Source of the DNA: Chloroflexus aggregans DSM 9485
GTDB taxonomy: Bacteria > Chloroflexota > Chloroflexia > Chloroflexales > Chloroflexaceae
Reading direction: 5' to 3'
NCBI RefSeq assembly: GCF_000021945.1
Contig: NC_011831.1
Coordinates: forward strand, 3,981,353-4,045,352
Length of the DNA stretch: 64,000 bases
The notes below the pieces were generated by a model that made no database searches, had not been told where the DNA came from, and worked only from the letters and a program-made list of their open reading frames with translations. Positions 9,413-24,310 of this stretch are shown here, one piece after another. The position numbers and the translations under genes are program-made. Positions within the stretch are counted from its first letter, which is position 1, and each line of letters begins with the position of its first letter.

Positions 9413-9652
9413 CCGGTTCGCCTGCCCGACTTGCGCTTACGCGAGCGTCCAATTCGGACGGTCGCGCATTTCGCGTTGTGTGATTTTGCCCCTCACCGCC
9501 GCTCAGACGGGTTCGGATGCCCGTCGTGCCACTGGCATGCCCCTCTTCTGCCACCTCTGAGCCCTTTCTTACCAATTCTGCTCTTGCTGTTTTGGACTTC
9601 TCACCTTGGCTGCGGTCGGCAGTTTCTCAGGACCGGTTGTTAGACGCCCCTC
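9413..9652. other. Gap between IS110 remnant and hsdR
   Basis: No supported gene or RNA. It probably contains the right flank of the IS110 element; I could not identify its terminus. Confidence 0.4.
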
Positions 9653-12600
<2,948 letters not shown>

Positions 12601-12856
12601 GGTTCGTTCCCTGTCGCAGTAGGTTCAGAACCCGCCTCCTGCAATGCCCAGATTTTCCCGCTCCAATTGCCATTTTAGCGGGTTGTTTGCGATGTATTCG
12701 CGGATGCAGTTTAGTGATTCCTCGTTGCGGATGATATGTTCGTCGTCATTGCGTTGCCAAACCGAAACGCCAGGTGTGCCGCGCATTTCGTTTATTCGAC
12801 GCGCAGAAAATGTTTTGAATTGCCGGACGATTTCGGGCAGGCCGTGGCGGGTCGTC

Positions 12857-12885
12857 GTAGGGGCGGGTTTCAAACCCGCCCCTAC
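12857..12885. repeat. REP palindrome class 2, inside RAYT
   Basis: A perfect 29-bp inverted repeat: arms GTAGGGGCGGGTTT / AAACCCGCCCCTAC around a single C. It is translated in the RAYT frame as 'VGAGLKPAPT', just after the HUH strand. Confidence 0.9.
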
Positions 12886-13125
12886 GATGACAACGATCCC
12901 ATGCACATGGTTCGGCATCACAACGAACGCGTCCATTTCTACACCTGCATAATGGTTTGGCAAATTATTCCAAACGCCATGCACAACCTAGCCGAAATCA
13001 TTCAACCGCATTTCGCCATTCACCACCTCTCCGAATAGGCACGCGCGATCCTTTGTACAAATCGTGATGAAATACGCCCCGGCCTGCGAATAATCGTATC
13101 CCTTCAGGCGGATGCTGCGGCGGTT

Positions 13126-13148
13126 GGGGCGGGTTTCAAACCCGCCCG
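13126..13148. repeat. REP palindrome class 2, partial, at RAYT 5' end
   Basis: Shortened copy (GGGGCGGGTTT / AAACCCGCC) encoding 'GTGGFETRP' at the N-terminus of the broken RAYT. Confidence 0.8.
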
Positions 13149-13163
13149 TACCATGGTGATCAG

Positions 13164-13295
13164 TCATAGCCCCCGCTCCTTCAAAAACCGTTCCGCATCC
13201 CTCACCCGCAGCTCGCCGGAGATGAGCTTGGGCAGCAGCGCATCGCGCAGGGCGGCGAATTCAACGGTTGCTTTGCTCAATTCTGAAATGCTCAT
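13164..13295 (-). pseudogene. Duplicated hsdS C-terminal tail (43 aa)
   Basis: The ATG at 13295 encodes 43 residues ending 'PKLISGELRVRDAERFLKER'. This is almost the same as the last residues of the full hsdS ('TKLISGELRVKDAEKFLREC', 14182-14300). The start overlaps the DUF3800 stop (ATGA), and its own stop overlaps the RAYT start in the same way the real hsdS stop overlaps DUF3800. It may be translated as a free coiled-coil peptide, but a recombination scar is the simplest reading. Confidence 0.75.
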
Positions 13296-14181
13296 CGTCT
13301 TTCCTTTTGCGGTGCCTTGTCCTCCGAATGCTGAGGTTCATATATCCAGAAATTGATGGGGTTTTCTGGTTTGGGCGTCCACAGCCCGCGCTTCGTCTCC
13401 AAGCTCACGCCGAGTTTTCTCTGTTTGCACAAGCAGTCGAACATTTTTAGGACTTGAAAACGTTCCAGAGAACTACGGGATGGACTGTCTGAAGCGTTGC
13501 CTTCGTCGAACAGGCGGACCTGCGGTGAAGTGGCCTGCAACCACTTCTGATAGTCGTCGAACTTATCGCGCGAGAATACGGCCAAACCTGCAAACAGATC
13601 AGCAAGCTGGAGAAGCGGATGCGCCCAAGAAGATACTGCTTGGATTTCTTGTATGCCGAACTCCCGCTGCAGCCGGATGCGAAACTGGCCACCAGTAAAA
13701 AGGGAACAATCCACTTCAGTACTTGTGCTCTTATTCTTGAGGTAGTCCTGAAGGGTTCTCCAATCCTGTGCAGTATGCTCGTCGGGGCAAAGCCTCCAGA
13801 GAGCATCATTTGGCCAGCGCGCTCGGAGCACGTTTCGGAACAAGTGGTAGTACATGCGTCCAAGATTCGCGATGTCGTCCCTCCTCGCGATCTTATGCCG
13901 GCTGTCTTCGATGTCCCAGACGAGCACATCCACGCGAAACTGACCCGCGCATGCCTTATCTACAGCGAATCTACAAAGCTTCTCGGCTGCGAATCGCTCT
14001 TTGGCTCCATCCAGCTTTTTCCATTTGAATTCCTTAACCTGCGACTCGTCCAGCAGTTGTCTCACTTCGCTTTCCATGGCCTGCAGGCAATCCAAGGGCA
14101 GCGTCACCATCCCAAGACTGCGAAATCGGCCCGTATTCCAATATGATTCGTCGGCGAAGCCAACGTGGGTGATATTGCTGT

Positions 14182-14185
<4 letters not shown>
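13292..14185 (-). CDS. DUF3800 family protein
   Basis: A 297-residue soluble protein with the DUF3800 signature: an early acidic motif 'HVGFADES', a central 'RVDVLVWDIEDSRHK' strand, and the late 'SSWAHPLLQLADLFAGLAVF' helix with conserved Asp. The family has an RNase H-like fold and is common beside restriction systems and in mobile islands; its biochemical role is not established. The start ATG 14185 overlaps the hsdS stop (ATGA), so it is translationally coupled to hsdS; an upstream ATG at 14194 also exists. It is flanked on both sides by copies of the hsdS tail, indicating insertion at the 3' end of hsdS. The frame is intact. Confidence 0.8.
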
Positions 14186-15463
<1,278 letters not shown>

Positions 15464-15474
<11 letters not shown>

Positions 15475-15817
15475 AGCCTTGCTCCTCCAACCGTTTCACA
15501 AGCGCCTCGACCTGCTGTTTTAGCACGGGGAGGTCTCTTTCCACCGTCCTCCAGACTTCCTGCAAGTCCACCCCGAAATACTCGTGAACGACCACATTCC
15601 GCATGGCGACAATCTGCGCCCAGGGTATCTCAGGGTGAGACTCATGAACGGCGTTGCCGAGCCGGACGGCCGCCTCGCCGATGAGCTGCATGTGGTATAC
15701 GACCTCGGTCTGGATCCGTTCTTCCTGTTCAAACGCCGCTTGACCCCGGGCGGCATAGCGCCCGATCCGGGAGATGGCATCGAGGATGGCTCGGAGGCGC
15801 TCCTTCGGATCCCTCAT
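15464..15817 (-). CDS. hepT: HepT-like ribonuclease toxin
   Basis: A 117-residue all-helical HEPN protein (DUF86). The RX4-6H catalytic motif appears as '[12 protein letters not shown]'. HepT toxins cleave RNA and are neutralised when the partner MntA adds AMP groups to a Tyr near the motif; the Tyr in 'VHEYFG' fits. The start ATG overlaps the mntA stop (ATGA) and its end overlaps hsdS, so the pair is embedded in the hsd operon. The frame and key residues are intact. Confidence 0.88.
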
Positions 15818-16093
15818 AGCGGCACAGCCTCCTTGAGCACACGCTCTCGAATCCTGGGCCTAATGCCGCGGCTGCTCACCACGTCCACCTTCACCCCCAC
15901 CAGCTCCTGCAGCTCCAGCCAAAGCCCGGCATGGTCCAGCAGACTGCGGCCGGGCTCGAAGTCAACGATGAGGTCAAGGTCGCTTTGTTCGTCTGCCTCC
16001 CCGCGGGCGACGGAGCCGAAGACCCGCACATTGCGGGCCCCATACTTGGCGCACACCCTCAGGATTTCCTCGCGTTTGACGCGCAACAGCTCC

Positions 16094-16104
<11 letters not shown>
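15814..16104 (-). CDS. mntA: MntA-like antitoxin nucleotidyltransferase
   Basis: A 96-residue minimal nucleotidyltransferase with the GS-X10-DxD motif '[20 protein letters not shown]' and a third Asp in 'VKVDVVSS'. It acts as the antitoxin of HepT by AMPylating it. The gene starts inside the last codons of hsdM (11-nt overlap), so it depends on hsdM translation. Its location between hsdM and hsdS suggests it stabilises the RM locus. Confidence 0.88.
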
Positions 16105-17728
<1,624 letters not shown>

Positions 17729-17959
17729 GGTTCAGGGGCGTCTCACGTCAAAGCTCAGCCGCCCGCCGAAGCGCCGGCGGAGGCGGGTCGCCTGCAGCGG
17801 CGGGTTGGGCGGCGACGTAACTGAAATAGGAGGCACGGCGACACCCGAACCCCTGCCCCGCCCAAACCCCACCGACCAGACGCACTTCCACGCCCCGCGC
17901 ACCCACCCAATCCGGGAGCATTCTACCATAAACAAAAAAGCGTTGATCTGCCGACCACT
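17729..17959. other. Junction region, no gene
   Basis: No supported ORF, RNA or promoter for the leftward hsd operon could be identified. A GC-rich segment (17755-17820) with 'CCGCCGAAGCGCCGGCGG'-type symmetry is present. At about 17945 the sequence becomes the DUF305 remnant, which marks the border between the damaged island and the core-like genes. Confidence 0.5.
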
Positions 17960-18205
17960 GTGCCGCCGACCGGCGGGATAGGGATGGAGATGGGGCCAAT
18001 GGCGGTACCTGATGGTGATGAACCATTTGATCGGCGCTTTCTCGAGGCGATGATCCCCCACCACGAGGGGGCAGTGGCGATGGCGCGCGATGCGTTGCAA
18101 AAGGCTGAGCATGCCGAGATTCGTGAGCTGGCCCAAGCAATTATCACAGCCCAAGAGGCTGAAATTGCCCAGATGAAACAATGGTTGACCGAGTTTGGTC
18201 GGTGA
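17960..18205 (+). pseudogene. DUF305 protein, C-terminal fragment
   Basis: Eighty-one residues containing the DUF305 core: 'RFLEAMIPHHEGAVAMARDA' followed by 'AIITAQEAEIAQMKQWL'. Full-length members are exported, His/Met-rich proteins often linked to metal handling. Here the signal peptide and N-terminal half are missing and the frame begins at a GTG with no clear ribosome site, so it is a truncated remnant at the island border. It lies directly upstream of the two-component genes. Confidence 0.8.
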
Positions 18206-18269
18206 TATGGTGATATGATGATAGTAGCGGTGGATTGTGCTGCCACCGCTACGAGACACACCCTGACGT

Positions 18270-18965
18270 ATGTCCACACCGACGATTCTGATTGTTGATG
18301 ATGAAGCGCGCTTGCGCGAGTTGGTGCGACGCTATCTCGAGCAGGCCGGCTTTCGGGTCGTGCAAGCTGCGGACGGAGTGACTGCGCTTGAACAGGCGCG
18401 CGCTTGGACTCCTGATGTTGTGATCCTCGACATTATGTTGCCGGTGTTGGATGGTCTTGCAGTGTGCCGGCGTTTACGTACCTTTTCCGATGCCTACATT
18501 CTCATGTTGACGGCTCGGGCCGAGGAGTCTGATCGGGTTACCGGGTTGGAAACAGGAGCCGATGATTATCTTACTAAACCCTTCGCTCCTCGCGAGTTGG
18601 TTGCACGGGTACGAGCCTTGTTACGACGACCACGCCATACAGAGGTGTCAATGCCATCGTCGTTGATTCACTATGGTGGTTTGGTGATCGATCCGGTAGC
18701 GCATACGGTAGCACTGGATGGGCAGTTGCTCACCCTGACACCAATCGAGTATGCCTTGCTCTCAGTGATGGCTGCCGCACCCGGACGGGTGTTTTCACGC
18801 ACGCAATTGCTCGACCGGATATGGGGTCATGACTATTTCGGCGATGAGCACGTTGTTGAAGTTCATATCACAAATTTGCGCAAAAAGCTAGGGGATAATC
18901 CGAACCGACCACAGTATATCTTCACAGTGCGAGGGATCGGTTATCGGTTTGGGGAGCGCCGATGA
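18270..18965 (+). CDS. OmpR/PhoB-family response regulator
   Basis: A 231-residue regulator. The receiver domain has the acidic pair in 'ILIVDDEARL', phospho-acceptor Asp54 in 'VVILDIMLPVLDG' and Lys in 'YLTKPFAPRE'. The winged helix covers about 135-230, with 'TPIEYALLSVMAAAPGRVFS' and the recognition region 'VVEVHITNLRKKLGD'. The stop overlaps the kinase start (ATGA). The signal is unknown; a DUF305 neighbour hints at metal or envelope stress. Confidence 0.93.
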   Translation: MSTPTILIVDDEARLRELVRRYLEQAGFRVVQAADGVTALEQARAWTPDVVILDIMLPVLDGLAVCRRLRTFSDAYILMLTARAEESDRVTGLETGADDYLTKPFAPRELVARVRALLRRPRHTEVSMPSSLIHYGGLVIDPVAHTVALDGQLLTLTPIEYALLSVMAAAPGRVFSRTQLLDRIWGHDYFGDEHVVEVHITNLRKKLGDNPNRPQYIFTVRGIGYRFGERR

Positions 18966-20125
18966 ATGCGTGGTTGCGACGTGGTAGTCTACGACAAAGA
19001 TTGTTGCTCACGCATATGGTCACGATTGCGGTAGGTGCATTGACATGAGGTGGCGTGACCATCCTCTTTGCGCCAGGTATCCACGACCGCTCGATGATTG
19101 CTTGGTTGGGGCCACAATGGGTGGAGACGGCGGATGCGAGTATGGTCGAGATGGAGCGGGCAACCAATGAGATCTTCACCCTTGCCATGCTGCAAGCACT
19201 ACTGATCAGCAGTGGGGTCGCAATCGCTGTCGCAGTCCCGGTAAGTTGGGTGGCATCGCAGGGGATTGTTCGGCCTATCGAACGCCTGTTGGCGACTGCA
19301 CAGCGGATTGCCGACGGTTATTACCACGAGCGTGTACCGCTCCAGGGTGAGCGTGAGCTAGTGCGGCTGGCCGCGCAATTCAATACAATCGCGGCGGTGC
19401 TCGAGCAGGCCGAGCAACGTCGCGTGGCTCTCATCGGCGATGTCGCACACGAGTTGCGCACACCATTGGCGACCATTGCCGGTTATGTTGAAGGAGTGCT
19501 CGATGGTGTCGTGGAGGCCGATGAAGACACGTGGGTACTGGTGCTCGATGAGGTCAACCGGTTGCACCGATTGGCAGGTGATTTGCAGGAATTGTCGCGG
19601 GTCGAGGCCAAACAGATCGTGTTAGCACGGCAAAACGTTCATCTCGAACCCCTCATCGAAGCTATCTGCGCGCGCTTAGAACCGCAGTTTACCGAAAAGG
19701 GTGTGCGATTACAGGTGCAGCTTGCGAACAGTCTGCCATCGGTTTGGGTCGATCCTGATCGGATCCTTCAGGTGTTGATGAATCTCGTCGGCAATGCGTT
19801 GCAGTACACGCCGCGTGGTGGTTCCGTCACGATACGGGCATTGGTAGTTGAGAAGATGGTACAGGTGTGCGTACACGATACCGGGATCGGGATTGCCGCC
19901 GAACATCTACCGCATCTCTTCGAGCGGTTTTATCGAGTTGACAAAGCACGCGCGCGGGCTACCGGTGGCGCCGGTATTGGCTTGACCATCTGCAAAGCGT
20001 TAGTGGAGTTGCATGGCGGGCAGATTGGGATCCATAGTGATGGCCCGGGGCAGGGGACGACGTGTTGGTTTACCCTGCCCCTATTCGACCACAACGTACA
20101 GCGCTTGAGCGATGCGTTGGCCTAA
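18962..20125 (+). pseudogene. Sensor histidine kinase with an in-frame TGA
   Basis: The frame starts at ATG 18962, coupled to the response regulator. TGA at 19046-19048 interrupts the first membrane helix ('VTIAVGALT-stop-GGVTILFAPG'). Downstream everything is intact: second membrane helix 'LISSGVAIAVAVPVSWVA', HAMP, HisKA 'DVAHELRTPLATIAGYVEG' (His near codon 162) and ATPase motifs 'NLVGNALQYTP' and 'GGAGIGLTICKAL'. A GTG at 19055 with GAGG just upstream could restart translation and give a kinase lacking the first helix. Possibilities are a base error, a recent nonsense mutation or re-initiation. The 3' end overlaps the convergent dtxR-like gene by 45 nt. Confidence 0.75.
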
Positions 20126-20770
20126 CACGGTCGGTCGTTGATTGAGTTGGATAACCGTCTTGGATAACGGATCAGGGACCCGGATCAGTGTGCATCCTGG
20201 TACGATTTCATAACTCCATAGATGCCGGACGAGCTGTGGATCGTAACAGATCCATTCAGCAATGCGTGTGAGACGACAGCGTTGACCGAGCGGTGCATTT
20301 GATAACGACACTTCGCCGGCGGTGAACGTGCTGCGTCCGGGGATAGGGTTGCCGTGTGGGCAGACAGTTGCTTGGCGCGTGTGTACAATGACTCGCTCGA
20401 TGAAGCATGGTGAGACCATCTGGGCTAATCGCGCAGCCTCACGATGGACGAATATCCACGGCACACCGACAACGTCGAGGAGAAATCGTTCGAGTAATCG
20501 GTGTTGGATGAGGTAGTGGTGGGCCAGTAGCCAACCGTTAGCGGTGAGTGTAAGCGATCCAACCGTAGTCGCATTGATGAGTTGTCGCTTGAACAGGCTC
20601 TGTAGTGTGGAGAGCATCGTTTCGGGGGTGAAATGCAAACAACGCGCTAATTGGTCGGCAGTCGTGGTTGGTTCTGTTTCGATCAGATCGGCCAAGGTGG
20701 TTAAGCAAGCCGCTTCGGTGGTAGTGAGTTGGATAATTCGGTTTGATGCGGGATAGGAAAAGGTTTGCAT
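20081..20770 (-). CDS. DtxR/MntR-family metal-dependent repressor
   Basis: 229 residues from ATG 20770. The N-terminal winged helix ('TADQLARCLHFTPETMLSTL') is followed by the dimerisation and metal-binding domain with 'RLLERFLLDVVG', 'VHREAARLAQMVSP' and 'VCPHGNPIPG', all typical of DtxR proteins. A FeoA/SH3-like C-terminal domain closes it. As the last gene of the haem operon it probably senses Fe2+ or Mn2+ and feeds back on the operon promoter at 24185-24213. It is separated from isdG by 69 nt containing a GGGGGGT/ACCCCCC hairpin. It converges on the kinase gene. Confidence 0.85.
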   Translation of the reverse strand: MQTFSYPASNRIIQLTTTEAACLTTLADLIETEPTTTADQLARCLHFTPETMLSTLQSLFKRQLINATTVGSLTLTANGWLLAHHYLIQHRLLERFLLDVVGVPWIFVHREAARLAQMVSPCFIERVIVHTRQATVCPHGNPIPGRSTFTAGEVSLSNAPLGQRCRLTRIAEWICYDPQLVRHLWSYEIVPGCTLIRVPDPLSKTVIQLNQRPTVLGQRIAQALYVVVE

Positions 20771-20839
20771 AGGACAACTGAAGTGTTGTACAGCGTGTGG
20801 GGGGTGAGGTATGCTACCCCCCGACACAAATGCGACTGA

Positions 20840-21202
20840 TTACTGATGATGGACTTTAAACGGTTTGCCGCGTGGCTCAACCGGCACATCAGGCCGGCTG
20901 GTATCCATAATGATCTCATGCAGCTCAAGCTTATTGGGTGCGGTAAACGCCTCTTTTGGCAAGGTGCCCGAACGGGCGTGTCCTTGGCGGAATTCATCCG
21001 AGCGCACCCACGCCTCGAAGTGTGCCCGGCTTTCCCACGTAGTGAGAACGATGTACGGATCGCCGGGATTCACCGGGCGCAACAATTGGTTACTGATAAA
21101 ACCGGGCATACGGTCGACCAATCGTGCGCGTGTGCGGAACGTCTCTTCAAACAGATCGGCGTAATCGGGATGAACGTAGATGCGGTTGGCAGTCGTGATC
21201 AT
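20840..21202 (-). CDS. IsdG-family haem-degrading monooxygenase
   Basis: A 120-residue ferredoxin-like ABM-fold protein. The triad of IsdG/IsdI (Asn7, Trp67, His77) aligns as Asn6, Trp65 and His75 ('TTANRIY', 'HFEAWVRSDEFRQGH'). It would open imported haem and release iron in the cytoplasm. It lies 9 nt downstream of the permease gene, in the same leftward operon, which fits a haem-uptake role. Confidence 0.85.
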   Translation of the reverse strand: MITTANRIYVHPDYADLFEETFRTRARLVDRMPGFISNQLLRPVNPGDPYIVLTTWESRAHFEAWVRSDEFRQGHARSGTLPKEAFTAPNKLELHEIIMDTSRPDVPVEPRGKPFKVHHQ

Positions 21203-21211
21203 ACAATCCTC

Positions 21212-22276
21212 CTAATGAAACCCATAGTGTTTTCGGCTACGTAAGATTAGGGCGAGGAAAAACGGCCCACCGGCGAAAGAGGTAAAGAGACCAACCGGAA
21301 TCTCGGCGGGGGCAGCCAGGGTACGGGCAAGCAGATCGGCCAAGACGAGCAAGATAGCACCGCCCAAAGCGCAAGTTGGGATCAATCGGCGGTGATCGGG
21401 ACCGATAGCGAGACGTACAATGTGCGGTACGATCAAGCCGATGAACCCAATCGGGCCGGCGAGAGCCACGGCAGCACCGGTAGCTAATGCGGCCAGTAAG
21501 ACGACCGCTCGTTTGATCCACTCAGTATTGACGCCAAGATGGCGGGCTTCGGTCTCGCCAAGGGCGAACAGATTGAGGTACGACCCCAGGCGTGGAGCGA
21601 TGAGAAGTGCCAAAACAATCGGTGGCACCGCCGTCAATACCGTTTCCCACAATGCCCCACCGAGACCGCCAAGCGTCCAGAAGACGATCGAGCGCAACTG
21701 GGCATCATCGGCCAGATAGGTGAGTAGACCGGTTGTAGCGCCGGCCAGCGCATTGAGCGCTAATCCGACCAACAACAGCATGGCGACATCGGTCCGACCA
21801 GAGCGGTGTGATAACCGATAAACAAGCAGGGTCGTGGCTGCACCGGCAAGGAATGCTGCGATCGGTAAGGTATAGATTCCGAACACAGCAATCCCACTGA
21901 TAATCGTAAAGACGGCACCGAGGGCTGCGCCACTGCTCACGCCGATCAAACTGGGATCGGCGAGGGGATTGCGAAAGATCCCTTGCAGGAGCGCACCGCT
22001 AACCGCTAACGCAGCGCCGACAAATGCGCCAAGGATGACACGTGGCAGCCGAATGTTCCACAAGACGGCCACTTGCTGCTGAGTAACGGCCACCTCGAAC
22101 GGGAGGCCAACTTTACTTAAGATAATGGCCAGTACTACATCAGGTGGGACGGCAACGGCGCCGATCCCGACGGCCAAAAGTAACGTACCGATAAGAGCGA
22201 GGACCAATGCAGGTAGCACGTAGGTACGTCTTCTAACGACGGTGTGGCGGAAAGTTGGCATCGTCGTTGCGCTCAT
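21212..22276 (-). CDS. hmuU: Haem/iron ABC transporter permease (FecCD family)
   Basis: 354 residues with about ten hydrophobic helices. FecCD hallmarks are 'LRLPRVILGAFVGAALAVSG', 'GIFRNPLADPSLIGVSSGAA' and the coupling helix 'FALGETEARHLGV'. It forms the membrane channel with the ATPase HmuV and receives substrate from the lipoprotein HmuT. The start overlaps the hmuT stop (ATGA). Haem rather than siderophore is inferred from the downstream isdG gene. Confidence 0.9.
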   Translation of the reverse strand: MSATTMPTFRHTVVRRRTYVLPALVLALIGTLLLAVGIGAVAVPPDVVLAIILSKVGLPFEVAVTQQQVAVLWNIRLPRVILGAFVGAALAVSGALLQGIFRNPLADPSLIGVSSGAALGAVFTIISGIAVFGIYTLPIAAFLAGAATTLLVYRLSHRSGRTDVAMLLLVGLALNALAGATTGLLTYLADDAQLRSIVFWTLGGLGGALWETVLTAVPPIVLALLIAPRLGSYLNLFALGETEARHLGVNTEWIKRAVVLLAALATGAAVALAGPIGFIGLIVPHIVRLAIGPDHRRLIPTCALGGAILLVLADLLARTLAAPAEIPVGLFTSFAGGPFFLALILRSRKHYGFH

Positions 22277-23346
22277 GAACCCTCCTTCTGAGCAACTGCA
22301 TCGCGAAACGCAGCGACGAGATCGGCCAGCGCCTGACCGGTGCGTGGTCCCATTCCGTTCAGATAGAGATCATCGAAATCGATAACTCGTCGTTGTTGAC
22401 CGGCAGGTGTATCGGCCAGACCGGGAATCTTGAGGAGTCCATCGATACCGCCGACCGATTCAAGACCCTTTGTAAGGACGAGTATCACATCAGGTTGGGC
22501 AGCGATCACCACTTCTGCGCTCAACGGCGCATAATTGACAATCCCAACTTCGGCACCGGCATTGATACCACCGGCAGCCGTTATCATTGCATCAATCGAT
22601 GTATTGGCGCCGGCCACTTGCTGTACATCGGTACCGCGCAAATACAGGAAGAGGACCCGTGGTTGGCGCGTCAAGGAGCTAGCTTCGGCACGAGCACGGG
22701 CAATATCGGCCTCAACCTGTCCGGCCAGTTCGTAGCCGCGTTGTGGAATACCTAATGCACGCGCCACGAAGAGGATCTTCTGGATAGGCGATTCAAGCGT
22801 TGGAGGGGCGGCAGTGAGGGCAATTGGTATCCCGGCTGCCCGCACTTGTGCCAACGCTTCCGGTGGACCGGCCGACTCGGTACCGATCACGACGGTCGGA
22901 TTGAGCGACAGAATACCTTCGGCGTTCAGGCGGCGCTGATAGCCGATACTAGGAAGGGCCTTCACTTTATCGGCGGGATACGTCGCGCTAATATCAACCC
23001 CGACAATGTTATCACCCATGCCAAGTGCAAAGATGATCTCAGTTATATCACCGGACAAACTCACAATCCGTTCAACCGACTCGATAACAACCGTTTCGCC
23101 TTGATAATCGGTGACGGTAGCCGGCAGTATCGGTTCGACGGTTGAGGCGGGTCGGGTGGTGGGTACCACAACGGGCGCGGTGGTCGGCGCAGGTGCGGTG
23201 GTCGGCGCAGGCGCGGTGGTCGGCGCAGGCGCGGTGGTCGGTGCAGGCGCGGTGGTCGGCGCATTAGCGCCGGGATTCGCACCACATGCACTAAGAAGTG
23301 CGAGCAAAACCAGCACAATAAGCGGCTTAGTGAACTTCGATACCAT
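22273..23346 (-). CDS. hmuT: Haem ABC transporter substrate-binding lipoprotein
   Basis: 357 residues from ATG 23346. A lipobox 'LLALLSACG' is followed by a low-complexity linker of six-residue APAPTT units (an 18-nt repeat at 23170-23262), then a class III binding protein: 'VERIVSLSGDITEIIFALG', 'IVGVDISATYP' and 'QPDVILVLTKGLES'. It captures haem at the outside of the membrane. The linker type is shared with the rhamnose-binding lipoprotein of this window. It overlaps hmuV by 20 nt. Confidence 0.88.
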   Translation of the reverse strand: MVSKFTKPLIVLVLLALLSACGANPGANAPTTAPAPTTAPAPTTAPAPTTAPAPTTAPVVVPTTRPASTVEPILPATVTDYQGETVVIESVERIVSLSGDITEIIFALGMGDNIVGVDISATYPADKVKALPSIGYQRRLNAEGILSLNPTVVIGTESAGPPEALAQVRAAGIPIALTAAPPTLESPIQKILFVARALGIPQRGYELAGQVEADIARARAEASSLTRQPRVLFLYLRGTDVQQVAGANTSIDAMITAAGGINAGAEVGIVNYAPLSAEVVIAAQPDVILVLTKGLESVGGIDGLLKIPGLADTPAGQQRRVIDFDDLYLNGMGPRTGQALADLVAAFRDAVAQKEGS

Positions 23347-24142
23347 AGGTAACGGAACTCCCTGTACTATGCTCCGGTAGACTAAGCACAAGAGGTGCTG
23401 CCGTATGGGGATGTTGTTGAACCTTGATCGGCACACCGTACACGTCGCTGAGCAGGGTAGCTTGCAAGACATCCCATGGTCTCCCGATAGCGCACAAACG
23501 GCCCTGATGCATCACTCCGATCCGGTCGGCGTACAAGGCAGCCAGATTCACATCGTGCAGCACGATCAGAGCGGCGCCTCCCTGAGCGGCTGCTTGCCGG
23601 GCCAGGTGTAACACGCGGTGTTGGTGACGTAAATCGAGGGCTGCGGTTGGTTCGTCGAGAAGCAGGACGGGGGTCGTTTGAGCCAGAACACGCGCGAGCT
23701 GGACACGTGCCTGCTCGCCGCCGGAGAGGGTTGGCAACGAGCGCAGAGCAAACGTAGCCGTCTCAGTTTGGGCCATTGCGTCACGGGCAATGGCGAGATC
23801 GTGTTCACCTTCCCGTTGCCCACGAAGATGCGGCGCGCGACCCATGAGAACCACTTCAAGCGCGGTGAAAGGAAAGGTAACGACAACCTGCTGACGCAAC
23901 ACAGCACGTCGTCGGGCTTGTGCCGTTGCCGATAGCCGACCCAATTCTTGACCTTCTAGTCGGATCGTCCCGGTGGTTGGCGGCCAATCACCGGCCAGCA
24001 AGCTTAATAACGTACTCTTGCCGGCACCGTTTGGCCCGACGAGAGCCACCACCTCGCCGGCGGACAAGCTCAGGGAGACGTCTTGCACCAGCCAGCGCCC
24101 GTCGATACGGTACCCAACGTGTTGTGCAACCAACAGTTCCAT
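23327..24142 (-). CDS. hmuV: Haem ABC transporter ATPase
   Basis: 271 residues from ATG 24142 (GAGGT 10 nt upstream; an upstream GTG at 24163 has no ribosome site). Walker A '[14 protein letters not shown]', Q-loop region 'LRQQVVVTFPF', signature 'LSGGEQARVQLARVLAQ', Walker B 'VLLLDEPTAALDL' and His switch 'VLHDVNLAALYAD' are all intact. First gene of the operon hmuV-hmuT-hmuU-isdG-dtxR. Confidence 0.92.
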   Translation of the reverse strand: MELLVAQHVGYRIDGRWLVQDVSLSLSAGEVVALVGPNGAGKSTLLSLLAGDWPPTTGTIRLEGQELGRLSATAQARRRAVLRQQVVVTFPFTALEVVLMGRAPHLRGQREGEHDLAIARDAMAQTETATFALRSLPTLSGGEQARVQLARVLAQTTPVLLLDEPTAALDLRHQHRVLHLARQAAAQGGAALIVLHDVNLAALYADRIGVMHQGRLCAIGRPWDVLQATLLSDVYGVPIKVQQHPHTAAPLVLSLPEHSTGSSVTYGIEVH

Positions 24143-24184
24143 GGTGGTGTGTACCTCATTCACTACGTGCTAAGCGACAAAGTT

Positions 24185-24213
24185 AGAATATACTAATTTG
24201 ACAAATTTGTCAA
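24185..24213 (-). promoter_or_regulatory. haem operon promoter with palindromic operator
   Basis: On the minus strand, TTGACA (24213-24208) and TATTCT (24190-24185) are spaced by 17 nt. The -35 box is part of a perfect 16-bp palindrome TTGACAAATTTGTCAA (24198-24213). The start site would be near 24178, about 35 nt before hmuV. A repressor bound here would block RNA polymerase; the DtxR-like gene at the operon's end is the obvious candidate. Confidence 0.7.
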
Positions 24214-24310
24214 CCAAAAACACAAAAAACTTATATAACGCTTTGGTAAGCGATAAACGACACCACCAGCCGTAAACAGATGGAAGATGTTTGCTAGTAT
24301 AACCGGAGAC

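Larger units (their letters stand above)
12625..13167 (-). pseudogene. RAYT transposase, inactivated (class 2)
   Basis: Translation from ATG 13167 gives 'SIRLKGYDYSQAGAYFITIC', then a TAG at 12988-12990, then 'MPNHVHGIVVI' (HUH site), 'FKTFSARRINEMRGTPG' and '[13 protein letters not shown]': a complete RAYT of 180 codons with one nonsense codon. The family's catalytic Tyr motif NYYEH reads 'NDDEH', so it would be dead even without the stop. Two GGGTTT palindromes (12857-12885 and 13126-13148) lie inside the coding frame. Its start ATG overlaps the stop of the hsdS tail copy. A shorter translated part (12625-12984) remains open. Confidence 0.8.

Noticed and set aside
17732-18277. 181-codon minus frame across the DUF305 region
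   Set aside because: Antisense of a recognisable DUF305 domain; no conserved features of its own.
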